From: Cynocephalus volans
Lineage: Eukaryota > Chordata > Mammalia > Dermoptera > Cynocephalidae
DNA length: 64,000 bases
NCBI RefSeq assembly: GCF_027409185.1
Contig: NC_084464.1
Span: forward strand, 42,569,095-42,633,094
Direction: 5' to 3'
The notes under the pieces were generated by a model, which did no database searches, had not been told where the DNA came from, and worked only from the letters and a program-made list of their open reading frames with translations. Position numbers and translations under genes: made by a program. Shown piece by piece: positions 11,401 through 22,459 of this stretch (the first letter of the stretch is position 1; the number at the start of each line of letters is the position of its first letter).

Positions 11401-13325
11401 GAAAATTATGCAGTGTCTGGGTCAGATATGGGATGTTTATTGCATTCATGAAGCCAGGTAGAGAACAAATCATCAGAAGTAATAATCCCTGACCTTTTCT
11501 TCTTTGAGCATCAGGACTTCCTTGATAAGGAAAATGATAATGTAGAACCAGATTCTACTGTGCCGGTGGATGGAATTGTGTCCAAACAAGATGGCAGGAG
11601 GAAAGGGTTGGGAGAGCAGGGAGGGTGATTATCTATTTGCATGAAATATACGAATACCACCAGGAAGTTAAAAGGCTCATTTTCAAGATAAGAATCTGTC
11701 CAGGGGACCATATGGCTCTCCATAGATTAGTAAAAGAAAGCAATAGGCAAGCTCTTTGTCTTCAGGGAGGAGGGGGAAAGTGAGGAGATGGAGAATTTTA
11801 GATTCTCCTTAAAGATGACAACATCTGAATACTCATTTGGCTGGAGCTTCCCCCTGACCCTGCCCTTTCTTCCCCTATCTCCTTATCCCTTTTAGATGTG
11901 AGAAAGTGAAGACCATGGAGGTGACTTCAGTATCTATAGAGCTGGAAAAGAACTTCAGCAATTTCCCCCGACAGTACTTTGCCCTAAGGAAAATACTTAA
12001 GCAGCTAATTGGTGAGTTGTTCCCAAAAGGAAACTAGCAGAGGGAATCACCAGAGAGAAGAAAGTCTTTAGGTCCTACCTCATATGGGCTTCAGTTATCC
12101 TGTCTGTCACTTTTCATGCCTACACCCACCCCTTTACCTAGCTTTTAGTCTCAGTCTCAGTCACAGAACTTGGAGTGAGAGGAAGCCTTAGGTGTCATCT
12201 ACTCTTAGGTCCACGCTTTTCTACATAGGGATCTAGAAAGGTTAATTTGCCTAAATCATCAGGTAGAGTGACCATATAATTTACCATCTAAACAGGGACA
12301 ATCTTGAGAGTGAAAGGGACTGTCATTAATATTTATGCTGGGAATATTGTCATAAGTCAGGCTTGTTCCAGGAGAACAGATACACAGTCATCCTATCCCT
12401 AGATCATAATGCTGTCCTGCTCTGTGTCCTTAACAATTTCTGTTCTTTCTGGCCCTCAGACCATGCCTTGCACTTCTCCACACAGTGAGATAAATGATGA
12501 TATGGAGGGAGATGGAGAGAGGACCAGGTGGGACCTAGACTACCAACCCCTGCAGAGTCAAAAGATCATTATCTTTTATTTAGGGTCAGGGTGAAAAGTG
12601 AAGCCATTGTTTCCTCCCTTCCTTAGGTGGCACCGTGGATTGAAAAAGTTAACCAAACTGCAGTGTTCTGGGGACTTTAAGGGACCGAGCTCTGTAAAGG
12701 CAGGCTGGAAGTGTGAGGCAGGGGTGTTTAGCTATTCCCGTCCTCATCTAGCTCCCCACTCTGGCTTCTCCCGTCAGTGGATGTGACCCTGGACCCTGAA
12801 ACCGCTCACCCTAACCTTGTCCTGTCGGAAGATCGTAAGAGCGTCAAGTTCGTGGAGACAAGACTCCGGGATCTCCCTGACACTCCACGGCGTTTCACCT
12901 TCTACCCTTGCGTCCTGGCTACTAAGGGTTTCACCTCAGGTCGACACTACTGGGAGGTGGAGGTGGGCGACAAGACCCACTGGGCAGTGGGCGTGTGCCG
13001 AGACTCTGTGAGCCGAAAGGGCGAGCTGACTCCACTCCCTGAGACTGGCTACTGGCGGGTGCGGCTGTGGAATGGGGACAAATATGCAGCTACCACCACA
13101 CCTTTTACCCCTTTACACATCAAAGTGAAACCTAAGCGGGTGGGCATATTCCTAGACTATGAGGCCGGCACACTGTCTTTTTACAACGTCACAGACCGCT
13201 CTCATATCTACACCTTCACTGATACTTTTACTGAGAAACTTTGGCCCCTCTTCTACCCAGGCATCCGGGCTGGTCGGAAGAATGCTGCACCACTTACCAT
13301 CAGGCCCCCCACAGATTGGGAGTGA
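5423..13325 (+). CDS. TRIM39: TRIM39, RING/B-box/coiled-coil/B30.2 E3 ubiquitin ligase, six coding exons
   Basis: Coding exons are 5423-5875, 6830-6925, 9889-10119, 11292-11314, 11896-12011 and 12778-13325. They sum to 1467 nt, i.e. 488 codons plus a TGA stop, the length I recall for the shorter human isoform. Every intron has AG/GT ends, and the 96, 231, 23 and 116-nt exons are the usual TRIM pattern. Residues 29-69 form a C3HC4 RING (C29, C32, C44, H46, C49, C52, C66, C69). Residues 107-138 are a B-box 2 (C107, H110, C118, D121, C126, C129, H135, H138). Exons 2-5 are coiled coil. The last exon is a PRY-SPRY domain with LDPETAHPNL, WEVEVGD and LDYEAGTLSFYN. The ATG lies 13 nt into an exon that starts after an AG at 5409. 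TRIM39 is known as a ligase acting in cell cycle and apoptosis control. It sits in the MHC class I framework upstream of RPP21. I see no damage. An extra exon near 12.63 kb is possible but unproven. Confidence 0.97.
7440..7640 (+). mobile_element. LINE-2 3' fragment
   Basis: The text reads like the L2 3' region: a pyrimidine-rich start, CAGCCTTTCCTGACCC, then TTTCATAGCATTGTC-like sequence. It is old and diverged. Confidence 0.55.
7860..7985 (-). mobile_element. MIR fragment
   Basis: The reverse of the MIR core is visible: a run of CAAGTCCAAGATCATACAGC followed by CAGTAAGTGGCAAAACCAAA, matching the tRNA-like core in the minus direction. It lies in the intron between coding exons 2 and 3. Confidence 0.65.
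8945..9085 (-). mobile_element. L1 ORF2 fragment
   Basis: The text GATTCTCTGGTTTTTATCAG, then GGTAGATATC and CTTGACATATTGCATTAACT, matches antisense L1 ORF2. It is short and degraded. Confidence 0.55.
9182..9390 (+). mobile_element. 5'-truncated L1, 3' UTR only
   Basis: It begins with a CA run and a G tract, then AAGAAGATATAACAACCACA and a purine-rich stretch, ending in an A-rich tail. The same 3' UTR occurs inverted at 62.7-62.9 kb beside L1 ORF2. A 13-bp duplication TAAAACATAAAAG flanks it at 9169-9181 and 9391-9403. Confidence 0.8.
9408..9595 (+). mobile_element. tRNA-Ile-type dimeric SINE nested beside an L1 end
   Basis: Complete dimer with A-rich tail. It inserted into the right-hand target duplication of the L1 at 9182-9390, since ACATAAAAGTACA occurs on both sides of the SINE. 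Confidence 0.88.
10690..10850 (+). mobile_element. LINE-2 3' end remnant
   Basis: CCTTGCAGGACAGAGATTTG followed by TCTTTGTCTTCTGGACCCC-like text resembles the diverged end of L2. No gene is seen in the rest of this intron. Confidence 0.5.
12264..12395. mobile_element. Small DNA-transposon-like element with inverted ends
   Basis: The element starts TAGAGTGACCATATAAT and ends ACAGTCATCCTA. The reverse complement of the end (TAGGATGACTGT) matches the start loosely. Length about 130 bp, which fits an old MITE. The family is not assigned. Confidence 0.5.
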
Positions 13326-15860
13326 CAGGTTGGGACATGGGAATAACTGGGGTGAGGCAGGGTCAAGAGTTATGGGCCTTCCTTCCTGTGTCCTGCTGGA
13401 ATGTCTTCATGTCTGCCTGGTTCCAGTCCTGAATCATCTTGGAGAAACACCTTGGTTTCTAGGATGGTTTTCGTGAAGGAGTAGATAGGACTGGGCTTCA
13501 ATGAGAGAGCACAGCTGTGTCTCCCTCCTACCTGTCAGAGTGGGAGGCTGGCTCCCAGCAGATTGTCTTCCCAGAAGCCCATCAGGTTTTCTATTGCACA
13601 AGGATGGGTTGGGAAGGAAGGAGAGGCTTTTCTAGAAACAAAAACTCTGTGAGAGGGTCTGACTTGCTTCAACTGGAGGAGGAAACAGAAACCCCTGTGT
13701 ATCCTTTTAGGGGGTCTTTGACCCAGAATAGTCTTGTTTCTTGAGTAAAATCATAGGGGTCTGTGTACCTCTAGATTGGAGAAAGATGAATGACAGTTGC
13801 TCTCATGGATCTAGAAGTTGAGTTTTTCTGAGGGCAGAGATTGGGCAACAAGAAGTTTAGAAGGAAGGTCAGTAAAGAGGATTAAAGGAACAGATTCCTA
13901 GAGACCGATGAAGGGGAGGGAGGTTTCTTTGGTCTTCTGTCCCAAGGTTAGGTTGCCATTATGACTAGGATTGGCTAGAGGTAGGAATGTGGGAAGGAGA
14001 GGGTGAAAGAAAGCAGAGGAGAACCCAGGTCCCTGCCTCAGCCTTCTGCAGAACTGGCTGATTATCTGCCTCTATATAGTTGGTTGTCTCTAAGAAGTCA
14101 GTCACCTTGCTCCTCTTCAGAAAGGAGGTGAAAGAGATCCTGCAAGACACATCTGCCATTTCACTGTTTTCAAAAGGGAGCTTGGAGAGGAGAGAGTCAG
14201 GTATCAGAGGAAAGAGAAATATTTCTATCCAAAGCCCTGGCCTTAAAGAATGTTACTAAGTATCTACTTCCAAGTTGTCAACCTTGTTATCTGGCTAAGG
14301 TGTGTAAGCCAGAAAGGAAGAAAGGTAATGGAACCTTTCTCACCCTGAGGACAGGGTAGAAGAGGGTGGTGTGTATTATAGGGAAGGGCCAGATAGGCAA
14401 CTCCTTTTGGCGTGTGTGCATCTGGCCTGGAACTAGTGTTCACAAGAGCCAGCCTTTTGCTTGTTTGTTGCCATCCTTCACCCTTGCCATCCCCTTTTCG
14501 GAGAATGTAAATCATTTTAACGTTAGGCCAAATAACCTGTAGGGTACATATGTTGTCAAAAAAGGTAAAGCGATGCATGCCAAACCAAACTAAAATGACT
14601 TGGATTATCTGCTGTTTGGGTAATCTTCACAGAAGACTGAGACAAGAAACTACAGTTTTTTGAGGGCATTTTAGTTCCTTCTACCACCTCAACAGGATTT
14701 TGTCCAGACTCTCCACTTACCTTTGTGCCTTGACTGTGGTTCTTTGTGGCAAGATACTTTGGTTGGTAAAATGATATGGAACAAAGGATCCACTGAAGTG
14801 ATCTCTGTGTTGTGTGGTAATTTGGTGAAGCCCTTGTGTCGATGTGTGTGAATCATTGGGTGTTAAAAATGCATGTTCCTGGTGCTGGCCCGTGGCTCAC
14901 TTGGGTGAGTGTGGTGCTGATAACACCAAGACCACGGGTTCGGATCCCTGTATAGGGATGGCCAATTAGCTCACTTGGGAAAATGTGGTGCTGACAACAC
15001 CAAGTCAAGGGTTAAGATCCTCTTACCAGTCATCTTAAAAAAAAAAAAAAATATGCATGTTCCTGGATCTCACCCTCAGTGATCAATTGAGGTCTGGTGT
15101 GGGCCTGGCAATCTACATTTTAAACACACTTTTCTCATTTGAGTCTGAGGACCCTTATGAAACCACTCCTAGAGGTTCTGCCCCAGCCTGGCAGGGGGCT
15201 TGAGAGGGGAGAAAGGTCTTACCCTCTCCTAACTTATGCTTCCCTCCCCCATCTTGGGGCTCATTCATGTTCTGCCCCTTCTGTTTGCATCCCTCTGCTT
15301 CCAACCTCAGGAACTGGTAGTCATTAACAATGAGTCAAAGGTAAATGTAGCATGCCAGACTGAACAAATGAAAGAAAGAGGGAATGATATGCTGTTGACT
15401 GGACCTAACAGGAATTAGAAACCATTCACTCAGCAAGTGAATGTGTGCCCAGCACTGTGTGACAAAATGTGTTTCTTTGGTAAGTGGAAAAGTAGGAGTA
15501 AGCCGTGCTTAAGGGCCAGGGGCCCTCTTCCGTCCAGCACCCTCATGATCCTTCCTACTTTTACCTCCTCTGGCACCAGGGCTTTTTTTGAATGTGTAAA
15601 AACCTCTTGTTTCTTCGTTCTGTAGATTTCCCAGGCCTTTGGCTTCAGGAAAGTAGAGCATAAGGTCTAGCTGGGTATAAATTGCACATAACCATCTCCC
15701 CAGCCTATCTGCATAAAAAGGCCAGTCTTCTGTCCTGAAAATGTTTAGCAGTTTTAAGATCCTCTCCTGCTGCACTAGCTCCTCCAGTCTCTACCTAATA
15801 TAACTGATCAGGGGCTTGAGGAAGACTGGAAGGAATCCAACTCATTAAAGTACCCTGGGC
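13326..15860 (+). other. TRIM39 3' UTR and TRIM39-RPP21 intergenic spacer
   Basis: The first part is presumably TRIM39 3' UTR, though I found no clear AATAAA that fixes its end. A dimeric SINE sits at 14883-15052. The rest of the spacer is unique-looking sequence without a convincing gene. The few short open frames here lack codon or domain support. Confidence 0.6.
14883..15052 (+). mobile_element. tRNA-Ile-type dimeric SINE with clear target duplication
   Basis: Two heads and a poly(A) tail, flanked by a perfect 14-bp duplication ATGCATGTTCCTGG at 14869-14882 and 15053-15066. This shows L1-style integration. Confidence 0.92.
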
Positions 15861-15864
15861 TTGG

Positions 15865-16055
15865 ATTGAGGGGGATGGGTTTACAAACAGGTGAGTCTGT
15901 GAGGCCACGGGGTGGCGCCAGAGTAAGGGCCACCGGAGAGCTGCTCAGGGCAGCAGTCGCGAGCCCGGGGACTACACTTCCCAGGAGACTTTGTGTAGGC
16001 GCCTGGGGCGGGGCCGTTCGAAAGGCGGGGCCTGCTTGCGGCTCGAGCTGCGCGG
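15865..16055 (+). promoter_or_regulatory. RPP21 promoter
   Basis: A short CpG-rich block directly precedes the RPP21 ATG. It holds an ACTACACTTCCCAG element at 15971-15984, which closely resembles the ZNF143/THAP11-type ACTACAATTCCC motif of housekeeping promoters, and a GGGGCGGGGC Sp1-type box at about 16005-16014. No TATA box is visible, as expected for a ubiquitously expressed gene. Confidence 0.75.
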
Positions 16056-17676
16056 ATGGCGGGGCCGGTGAAGGACCGCGAGGCCTTTCAAAGACTCAGC
16101 TTCTTGTACCAGGTGAGTCCGCCATGGGGGCCGAACTGGGCAGCAGTCCTGGTGTGGCCGGCCCCGGAGTAACTGCTGTCCTCTCCCAGGCCGCCCACTG
16201 TGTCCTTGCACAGGCTCCCGAGAACCAGGCGCTGGCGAGGTTTTACTGCCACACGGAGAGGACCATCGCGAAGCGGCTAGTCTTGCGGCAGTGAGACGGG
16301 CGGGGGTTCTGGCGTCGGGCGGGACGGGGAAGAACCGGAGAGGGAGTGCGGCAGCCCCGGACCACCTTCCCCCTCCACCCCCCAGGGACCCCTCGATGAA
16401 GAGGACCCTCTGTCGTGGCTGCTCTTCCCTCCTCATCCCGGGCCTTACCTGCACCCAGCGCCAGAGACGTGAGTGCTCCTGACGAGGTGGGATGATTGCG
16501 GGGCAAGTGGAGTTAGGGGAATGGAAGCTAAGCGACCCCTTCCTCACTTTAGATGAGTGTCAGGCGTGGGATTTCCAAGAGCCTTCTTTCTCCAGCTCTG
16601 GGTTAAGTTGTTAACTCCACTTGTACAAACTAAGGCTTGGCTTGGTTTTTTTTCCCCTATCTGAGCAGTAGAGAATGGTGTTGCCCTAAGAGGCAATCCC
16701 GCCCATGCATAGTAGATGTTATTTGGCATCATGAAGGATTTGATTCCCATCACCATTCGTTCATTAAACAAATATTTATTTTCTAAGATGTGTCACGTGT
16801 TTGTGCTAGATTCATTATTATTGAAATTACAGTCTGCTAGGACAGACTAGGAAACAATTAAAATAGTGTAGAAAAATGCTTTAATTGGGGAAGTAGAATG
16901 CTAAGTTACTTATGCTAGTGGTGGTGAGGTTCATGATAAGCAAAGGGAATGAGAGATGAACATTCTAGGCATGTGTGAGGACTCCTTGACAAGAGAGCTT
17001 GTGTTGCTGTCAAGGAAAGGAGAGTTCAGGAGGCTGGAGATTGAGGTGGACAGGGGCAAGACATGAGGCTGGAGAGGGAAATAGGCCAGATCTTGAAGAG
17101 TCTTGTTAGGGGGACTTTATCTTAAAGAATTACAAGAGATTGAGTGAGTTTATTCAGGGCTTTACACCATCAAATTTGCATTCAAATTGGGGGTGGGGGG
17201 AATTCCTACTGAAAAACAGTGGAGGCAGAACTGGGTGCAGGAGATCTTTTCTTCTAAACCTGGGCACTCTTCTTCCTTTTCCCACTGTTACCCAGGCCAC
17301 AGGGGACAGTGCTGGACAGTACAGACCTGCCTAACATGCCAGCGCAGCCAACGGTTCCTCAACGATCCTGAACATCTGCTCTGGGGAGACCGGCCTGAGG
17401 CACAGCTGGGGAGCCAGGCAGGTGAGACATGGTAGAGAAAATGAAGGATACCCCAGGTGATAGGGACAATGGGGAATGTAGAGACAAAGAAAGCACATAG
17501 ACAGGTTCTGGGTTGGTGTGAGATGTGCCACAGTTTAAAAAACTAATTCTGCTCCTCTGATTCTGTTCATCTACCCAGATCTCAAACCACCACAGCCCCT
17601 GCCAAACACAGCCCACCCCATTCCAGACCACCTTCCTGAGGAGAAGATACAACGTCAGAGCTCCAGTCACCAGTGA
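16056..17676 (+). CDS. RPP21: RPP21, protein subunit p21 of ribonuclease P, five coding exons
   Basis: Coding exons are 16056-16112, 16190-16290, 16386-16468, 17296-17421 and 17579-17676. They total 465 nt, i.e. 154 codons plus TGA, equal to the human length I recall. All introns have GT/AG ends and phases join correctly. The protein begins MAGPVKDREAFQRLSFLYQ and carries two CxxC pairs (CRGC in exon 3, CLTC in exon 4) that form the zinc ribbon of the Rpp21/Rpr2 family. The family works in nuclear RNase P, which trims the 5' leader from precursor tRNA. Exon 4 starts with RHRGQCW; I remember RCRGQRW in human, so two residues differ beside the ribbon but not in the CxxC pairs. The gene follows TRIM39 in the same direction, with 2.7 kb between the TRIM39 stop and its ATG. 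It looks intact. Confidence 0.96.
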
Positions 17677-17696
17677 TGGATTCACCCCATCTTCCA

Positions 17697-17706
17697 AATA
17701 AATAAA
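17697..17706 (+). terminator. RPP21 polyadenylation signals
   Basis: Two overlapping AATAAA hexamers (17697-17702 and 17701-17706) lie 21-30 nt after the RPP21 stop codon, so the 3' UTR is very short. A T-rich stretch follows at about 17714-17735, as expected downstream of a cleavage site. Confidence 0.85.
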
Positions 17707-18158
17707 GTTCAATTCTCTTTTACTTTGAGTGATTCTGTTCTGTTGGTATTTCAACTCTTAATTCCATTTTCTTCTCTTTCTGTCTGTATTTCTTGTTCAC
17801 CATCTTACCTCTCCTTTGTCTTTACCGTCTTTGTACTCATGCAGATTTAGACAGACTACTTGGCCCCACTAAGCAGCTCCCATTCCCAGGGTTATGGCAC
17901 CAGTCACCCGTGATTCCGCAGTGCAATGTCATGTTTGGGACTCAAGGTTGAGAGTTTTCTGCAATGTTCTGAGACCTCTTAGGGTATTTCATGGTTCAGT
18001 ATCCCTGACTGTTGACTAAAGCGCTGAACAGAATGCCAATGCCACTGCTGCTGTTTTTGAAAGAGGGGAAAATTATGGGGTGGTTCATATCCTCCAAGCC
18101 TACTCAGAATTGGTCATTTCCCAATCCCAGAATTGTCTTCTATAAAATTCTAATAAGG

Positions 18159-18251
18159 AGGGCTGGTTAGCTAGGTTGCTTAGAGCATGGTGTTGCTTAC
18201 ACCAAGGTCAAGGGTTTGGATCCCTGTACCGGCCAGCCACCAAAAAAATAA
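18159..18251 (+). mobile_element. tRNA-Ile-type monomeric SINE with target duplication
   Basis: The head ends in CGGCCAGCCACC and a short A/T-rich tail. A perfect 17-bp duplication ATAAAATTCTAATAAGG lies at 18142-18158 and 18252-18268. Confidence 0.92.
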
Positions 18252-18397
18252 ATAAAATTCTAATAAGGGAGAGGATGCAAAACTGAACTAACAAGGTCAA
18301 AGGTGTTAATAAAAGGACTCTGGCAGACATTATACAAGTATGCTCCATATGTAATCTCTAAAAGTTTTACTAAGAATCAGTAAACAACTGAAAAAAA

Positions 18398-18490
18398 TTT
18401 TTTTGGCAGCTGGCCAGTATAGGGATCCAAACTCTTGACCTTGGTGTTACCACCACCACACTCACCCAAGTGAGATAACCAGCTAGCCCC
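18398..18490 (-). mobile_element. tRNA-Ile-type monomeric SINE
   Basis: Reverse-strand copy from TTTTGGCAGCTGGCCAG to CCAGCTAGCCCC. A separate T run follows at 18494-18511. Confidence 0.8.
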
Positions 18491-18649
18491 CCAATTTTTT
18501 TTTTTTTTTTTATAACCTTATAGAGCCTACTTAAGGACAGAAGTCCCGGACTGACCTCTTTGCTAGCTGCCAGCTAATCAGGTTATCCCAGAAGTATACA
18601 CAAAATTCACTTCCCAGAATGCAGTTTTCTTTCTTACCTTTCTTTTATA

Positions 18650-19340
18650 AATCCTGTTTCATTTATCTATTGCTGCATAAAAATCATTTCATAATGTGTG
18701 GCTTAAAACAACAGTGATTATTTCCCCTGAATATATGGGTTAGGAATTCTGAAAGGCTTGGCTGGGTGGATCTTCTCCATATGGAATTAAATTAGCTGGA
18801 GTCACACAGTTACATTTAGCTGGTGGCTGGGAGCTGGTCTGGAAGACCCAAGAAGCTTCACTTGCATGTCTAGCACCTCGTTGCTTCTCCATGTGGCTTT
18901 GTTACCTAGCTAGCTTTGACATCCTCACAGCCTTGACGTCTTTACAGCATTGCTGTCTCAAGGTTGTTGGACTTCTTACATGCCTTCTGGCTTCCACAGA
19001 GAACAATTCCAAGAAGTCAAACCCCAATGTGCAAGTTCTTATCAAGACTCTTTTGGTATCAGGCTTGCTAATGTCCCCTTCACCAAAGCAAAGCACATGG
19101 CCAAGGCCAGATTCAATGTGGAAAGGGCTATGTACCAGGATGTGAATATTGGGAGGTTCATTGGTTCCCTGGGGGCCACCTATGTAACAATCTATCACAT
19201 CCCTATTTTGCCTTTATCCTTGACTTGGTCTCTCCACCGACTGTTTTACATGTCAGTAAACCATTTGCATAGAAAATACTAAATAGTGTGCAAGTAACTA
19301 AACGTTTCTGAGTTATTCTTTAACAGTTTATTCCTGGAAA
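18650..19340 (-). mobile_element. Ancient LTR-like interspersed repeat, family not assigned
   Basis: TATTGCTGCATAAAAATCAT, then GTGTGGCTTAAAACAAC and later TTCTCCATGTGGCTTTG are phrases I associate with a widespread old mammalian repeat read in reverse. I cannot name the subfamily with confidence. Confidence 0.45.
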
Positions 19341-19890
19341 TAGTACCTACCTGCCTGACTCAACTGTGGAGTCAACAGAAGTGTGTGGTCTGAAGGTACG
19401 CCTCATGCATATTTGCACCCTCTGCATCCTCAGCTCACCTTCGTTGGCTCCTCCAGCAAGTCTCATTTCTGGTGATTGACCTCTGGTTCTTGCTCGCTAA
19501 CTCTGATTCTTGGCAAAGTTTGTTTTGAATTATGTTATGGTTGCTCATGACTAAACATGTCTACAGTGGGATAGCACTGGGGGAACTTTGAGTTTTTATT
19601 TCATAGCTCAATTATTACATGATTCCTCTCATGTGGGAGATCGTCGGAGTCATGTCCCAGTGGGGAGGCAGACAAAACAGAATCTGGAATATGGTTCACT
19701 TTTGAGTCTTTATGGTTTGTTCATTTGTTGTATGTTTCCATCCATATAAGTTCCTTTAACTCTAAAGATCATAGCCCTCTTCCTCCTTACAAAACTCTCC
19801 TTTTTCATGTTTACTTATATATATATTACATGATTTCATGTACATATGTCATGTATAACATATATGTAACATGATCATTGTTAATACGAA
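19341..19890. other. Unassigned spacer
   Basis: No gene is seen. A short TA-rich tract lies at about 19817-19865. Confidence 0.4.
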
Positions 19891-19892
19891 GT

Positions 19893-20180
19893 TACTTCCA
19901 AAAGTTCGTGGGAAAATGGAATTAATAGAAATTAACTGAAGACGCTGTGTATATGCAAAAATAGATTTCCTATAGCAAAAATGAAAAGAAACCAATATAT
20001 CCCCAGTACGCAATAGCTTTCTTGAATGTTTCTAAGCAATTCAGTTATTCAAAATTCATGGCCTTGGCCTTTCAGAACTCTTTAAGTGAAAATTAAACAT
20101 ATATGAAAATTAAACATAAACAAAAAGTTCATTGAAAAATAGAATTAAAAGATAATACAAGTCATTCCATTAACTTTTTG
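19893..20180. mobile_element. MITE-like repeat with inverted ends
   Basis: The left end ACTTCCAAAAGTTCGTGG and the right end CATTAACTTTTTGAACTATC are imperfect inverted repeats around an AT-rich middle. This suggests a small mariner-like DNA element. Family not assigned. Confidence 0.45.
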
Positions 20181-20441
20181 AACTATCCTCATGTATATAT
20201 AGCTCTGTAATAGAATCCTAGACTGTGTCTCCTTGTGGGCCTGTAAGAATGTATGGAGTATGTAGCCATAAATACAAGTTAGATTCTAGATTTTTGTATA
20301 TGGAAATTCCCTGATGAAAGCCATTCTGGTTTGTTTATTCTGGTTTCTTTTCATCCCTTTAGCTTGCCTGCACCAGTCTACACTCACCAGTGATATACCA
20401 GGGTTTCTCTTTCCTTACATGTTTGGTTGATTTTAACCGGT

Positions 20442-20831
20442 GTATTAGTCCATTTTGTGTTGCTAAAACAGAATACCTGAGACTGGGTAATTTGTAAAGA
20501 GCAGAGGTTTATTTGGCTTATGATTCTGGGACAGCTGCATCTGGCACGGGCCTCAGGCTGCTTCTGCTCATGGTGGAAAGCAGCAGGTATAAGCAGGTCA
20601 CATGGTGAGAGGAAGGAAGAGAGAGAGGGGAGGTGCCAGGGTCTTTTAAACAACCAGCTCTCACGGGAACTAACAGAGCGAGACCTCACTCAGGCCCCCT
20701 TCCCTAGGGAGAGCATTAAACCATTCATGAGGGATCTGCATCCATGACTCAAAACAGCTCCTAACACTGCCACACTGGGGATCAGATTTCCACATGAGTT
20801 TTGGCAGGGACAACACATCCAAACTCCATCA
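20442..20831 (-). repeat. MaLR LTR, type A (3' LTR of the mismatched provirus)
   Basis: On - it runs from TGATGGAGTTTGGATGTG to GGACTAATACA. It matches the LTRs of the 26-28 kb provirus along most of its length, including the CAGATGCAGCTGTCCCAGAA segment. Confidence 0.85.
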
Positions 20832-22459
20832 TTCCGTCCCTGCCCCCCCCCAAACTCATGTCCCTCTCACACACAAAATACAATCATCCCATCCCAACAG
20901 TCCCAAAAGTCTTACCTTGTTACAGCACCAACTTAAAAGTCCAAAGTCTCATCTGAGACCAAAAGCAAACGTCCTTCCAGCTGTGAACCTGTAAAAATCA
21001 AAAATCTATCTACTTCCTAGTTACAATGGTGGAACAGACACTGGGTACACATTCCCATTCCAAAAGGGAGGAATAGGCCTAAAGAAAGGAGAAATGGGCC
21101 CCAAACAAGTCTGAAACACAGGAGGGCAGACATTAAGTCTTAAAGCTCCGAAATAATCTTCTTTAACAAGTCCTGCATCCTGGGCACAATGGGGCATCTG
21201 AACCCCTAAAGCCTCGGGCAGCCTTGCTCCCACAGCTCTGCCAGGCACAATCCACTGGGCAGCTCTTCCAGGCCTGCGTTGCACGTTGCCAGTGGACTTA
21301 CACTTCTGGGGCCCTGGAGGCAGCCCCACTGCCTTGGCTCTATGAGACATTTCCCTGGTGGGGGCTCTGTGTGGGGGCTCTGACCCCACTTTTCTGCTTG
21401 GCATTGCTCTAGTAGATGGCCTCTGTGGTGGCTCCACCCCTGCAGCAAGTCTCTGCCTGTGCCCCCAGGCTTTTCCATACATCCTCTGAAATCTGGGTGG
21501 AGGCTGCCATGCCTCCATTGCTCTCATATCCTGCCTGCCTGCAGACTTAACAGGACATAGACACCACCAAGGTTTTGGGCTTGTGCTCTCCAGAGCTGCT
21601 GTGCAAACCACACTTACGGCCACTTGAGGCAGGGCTGCCCCAGCCAGAGCAGCTGGGATGCAGGGAGCAGTTTCCCAAGGGCAGTGTCACCCCAGGTCTG
21701 TCCTCTGGAACAACTCGGGCCTCTTAGGCCTCCAGGTCTGTGATGGGAGGGGCGCCCTTCCAGACTTCTGAAATGCCTTCAGGGCCTTTCTCCCATTGTC
21801 TTGGCTATTAGCATCTGGCTGCCTCATCACCAAGCTAATGTCTTCAGCAACCACTTTATCTACCTCACCCTTGTGGTTTTTCTCTTGCCCTCTGCTTCTC
21901 TACTACATTGCCAGGCTGCAAGTTTTCCAAATCTTTACACTCTGCTTCCCTTTTAAATTCTGGCTTTGCATCATGCCTTTCCTGCCATAACTCAGCATAG
22001 ACTGTTGCGAAGAGCTATGCAGCTTCCTTAATGCTTTGCTGGTTGGAAATTTCTTCTGCCAAACATTCTGGTTCACAATTCTTAAGTCCCACCTTCCACA
22101 AAGTCTAAGGGCATGGACACAATGCAGCCAAGTTCCTTGCCAGTTCATAGCAAGGGTGGTCTTTGCCCCAGTTTCCAATAAACTCCTTCTTATTTCTATC
22201 TGAGACCTCCTTAAAATGGTCTTCACTGTTCCTACGTCTATCAGCATTCTGGTCACCACCATTTAAACAATCTTTAAAACTTTCCCTGGTTCTTGTCTCC
22301 TAAACTTTCACTAGCATCTAGGCTTTTTCTAGCCTGTTCCTCCAAATTCCTCCAGCCTCTCCTCAACACCCAATTCCAAAGCTGCTTCCACATTTTCAAG
22401 TATTTGTTACAAGCAACACCCCAACTCTCTGGTAACAATTTTCTGTATTAGTAATTTTC

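Noticed and set aside
12625-12700. Extra TRIM39 coding exon (TGGCACCGTGG...)
   Set aside because: A longer isoform exists in human, but joining at the visible AG in the phase set by the preceding exon gives a stop quickly. I could not define an in-frame exon.
21021-21623. A 200-codon minus-strand frame as a cellular gene
   Set aside because: It matches the C-terminal part of the MaLR frame at 27.2-27.8 kb, so it belongs to the MaLR copy at 20.4-22.9 kb.
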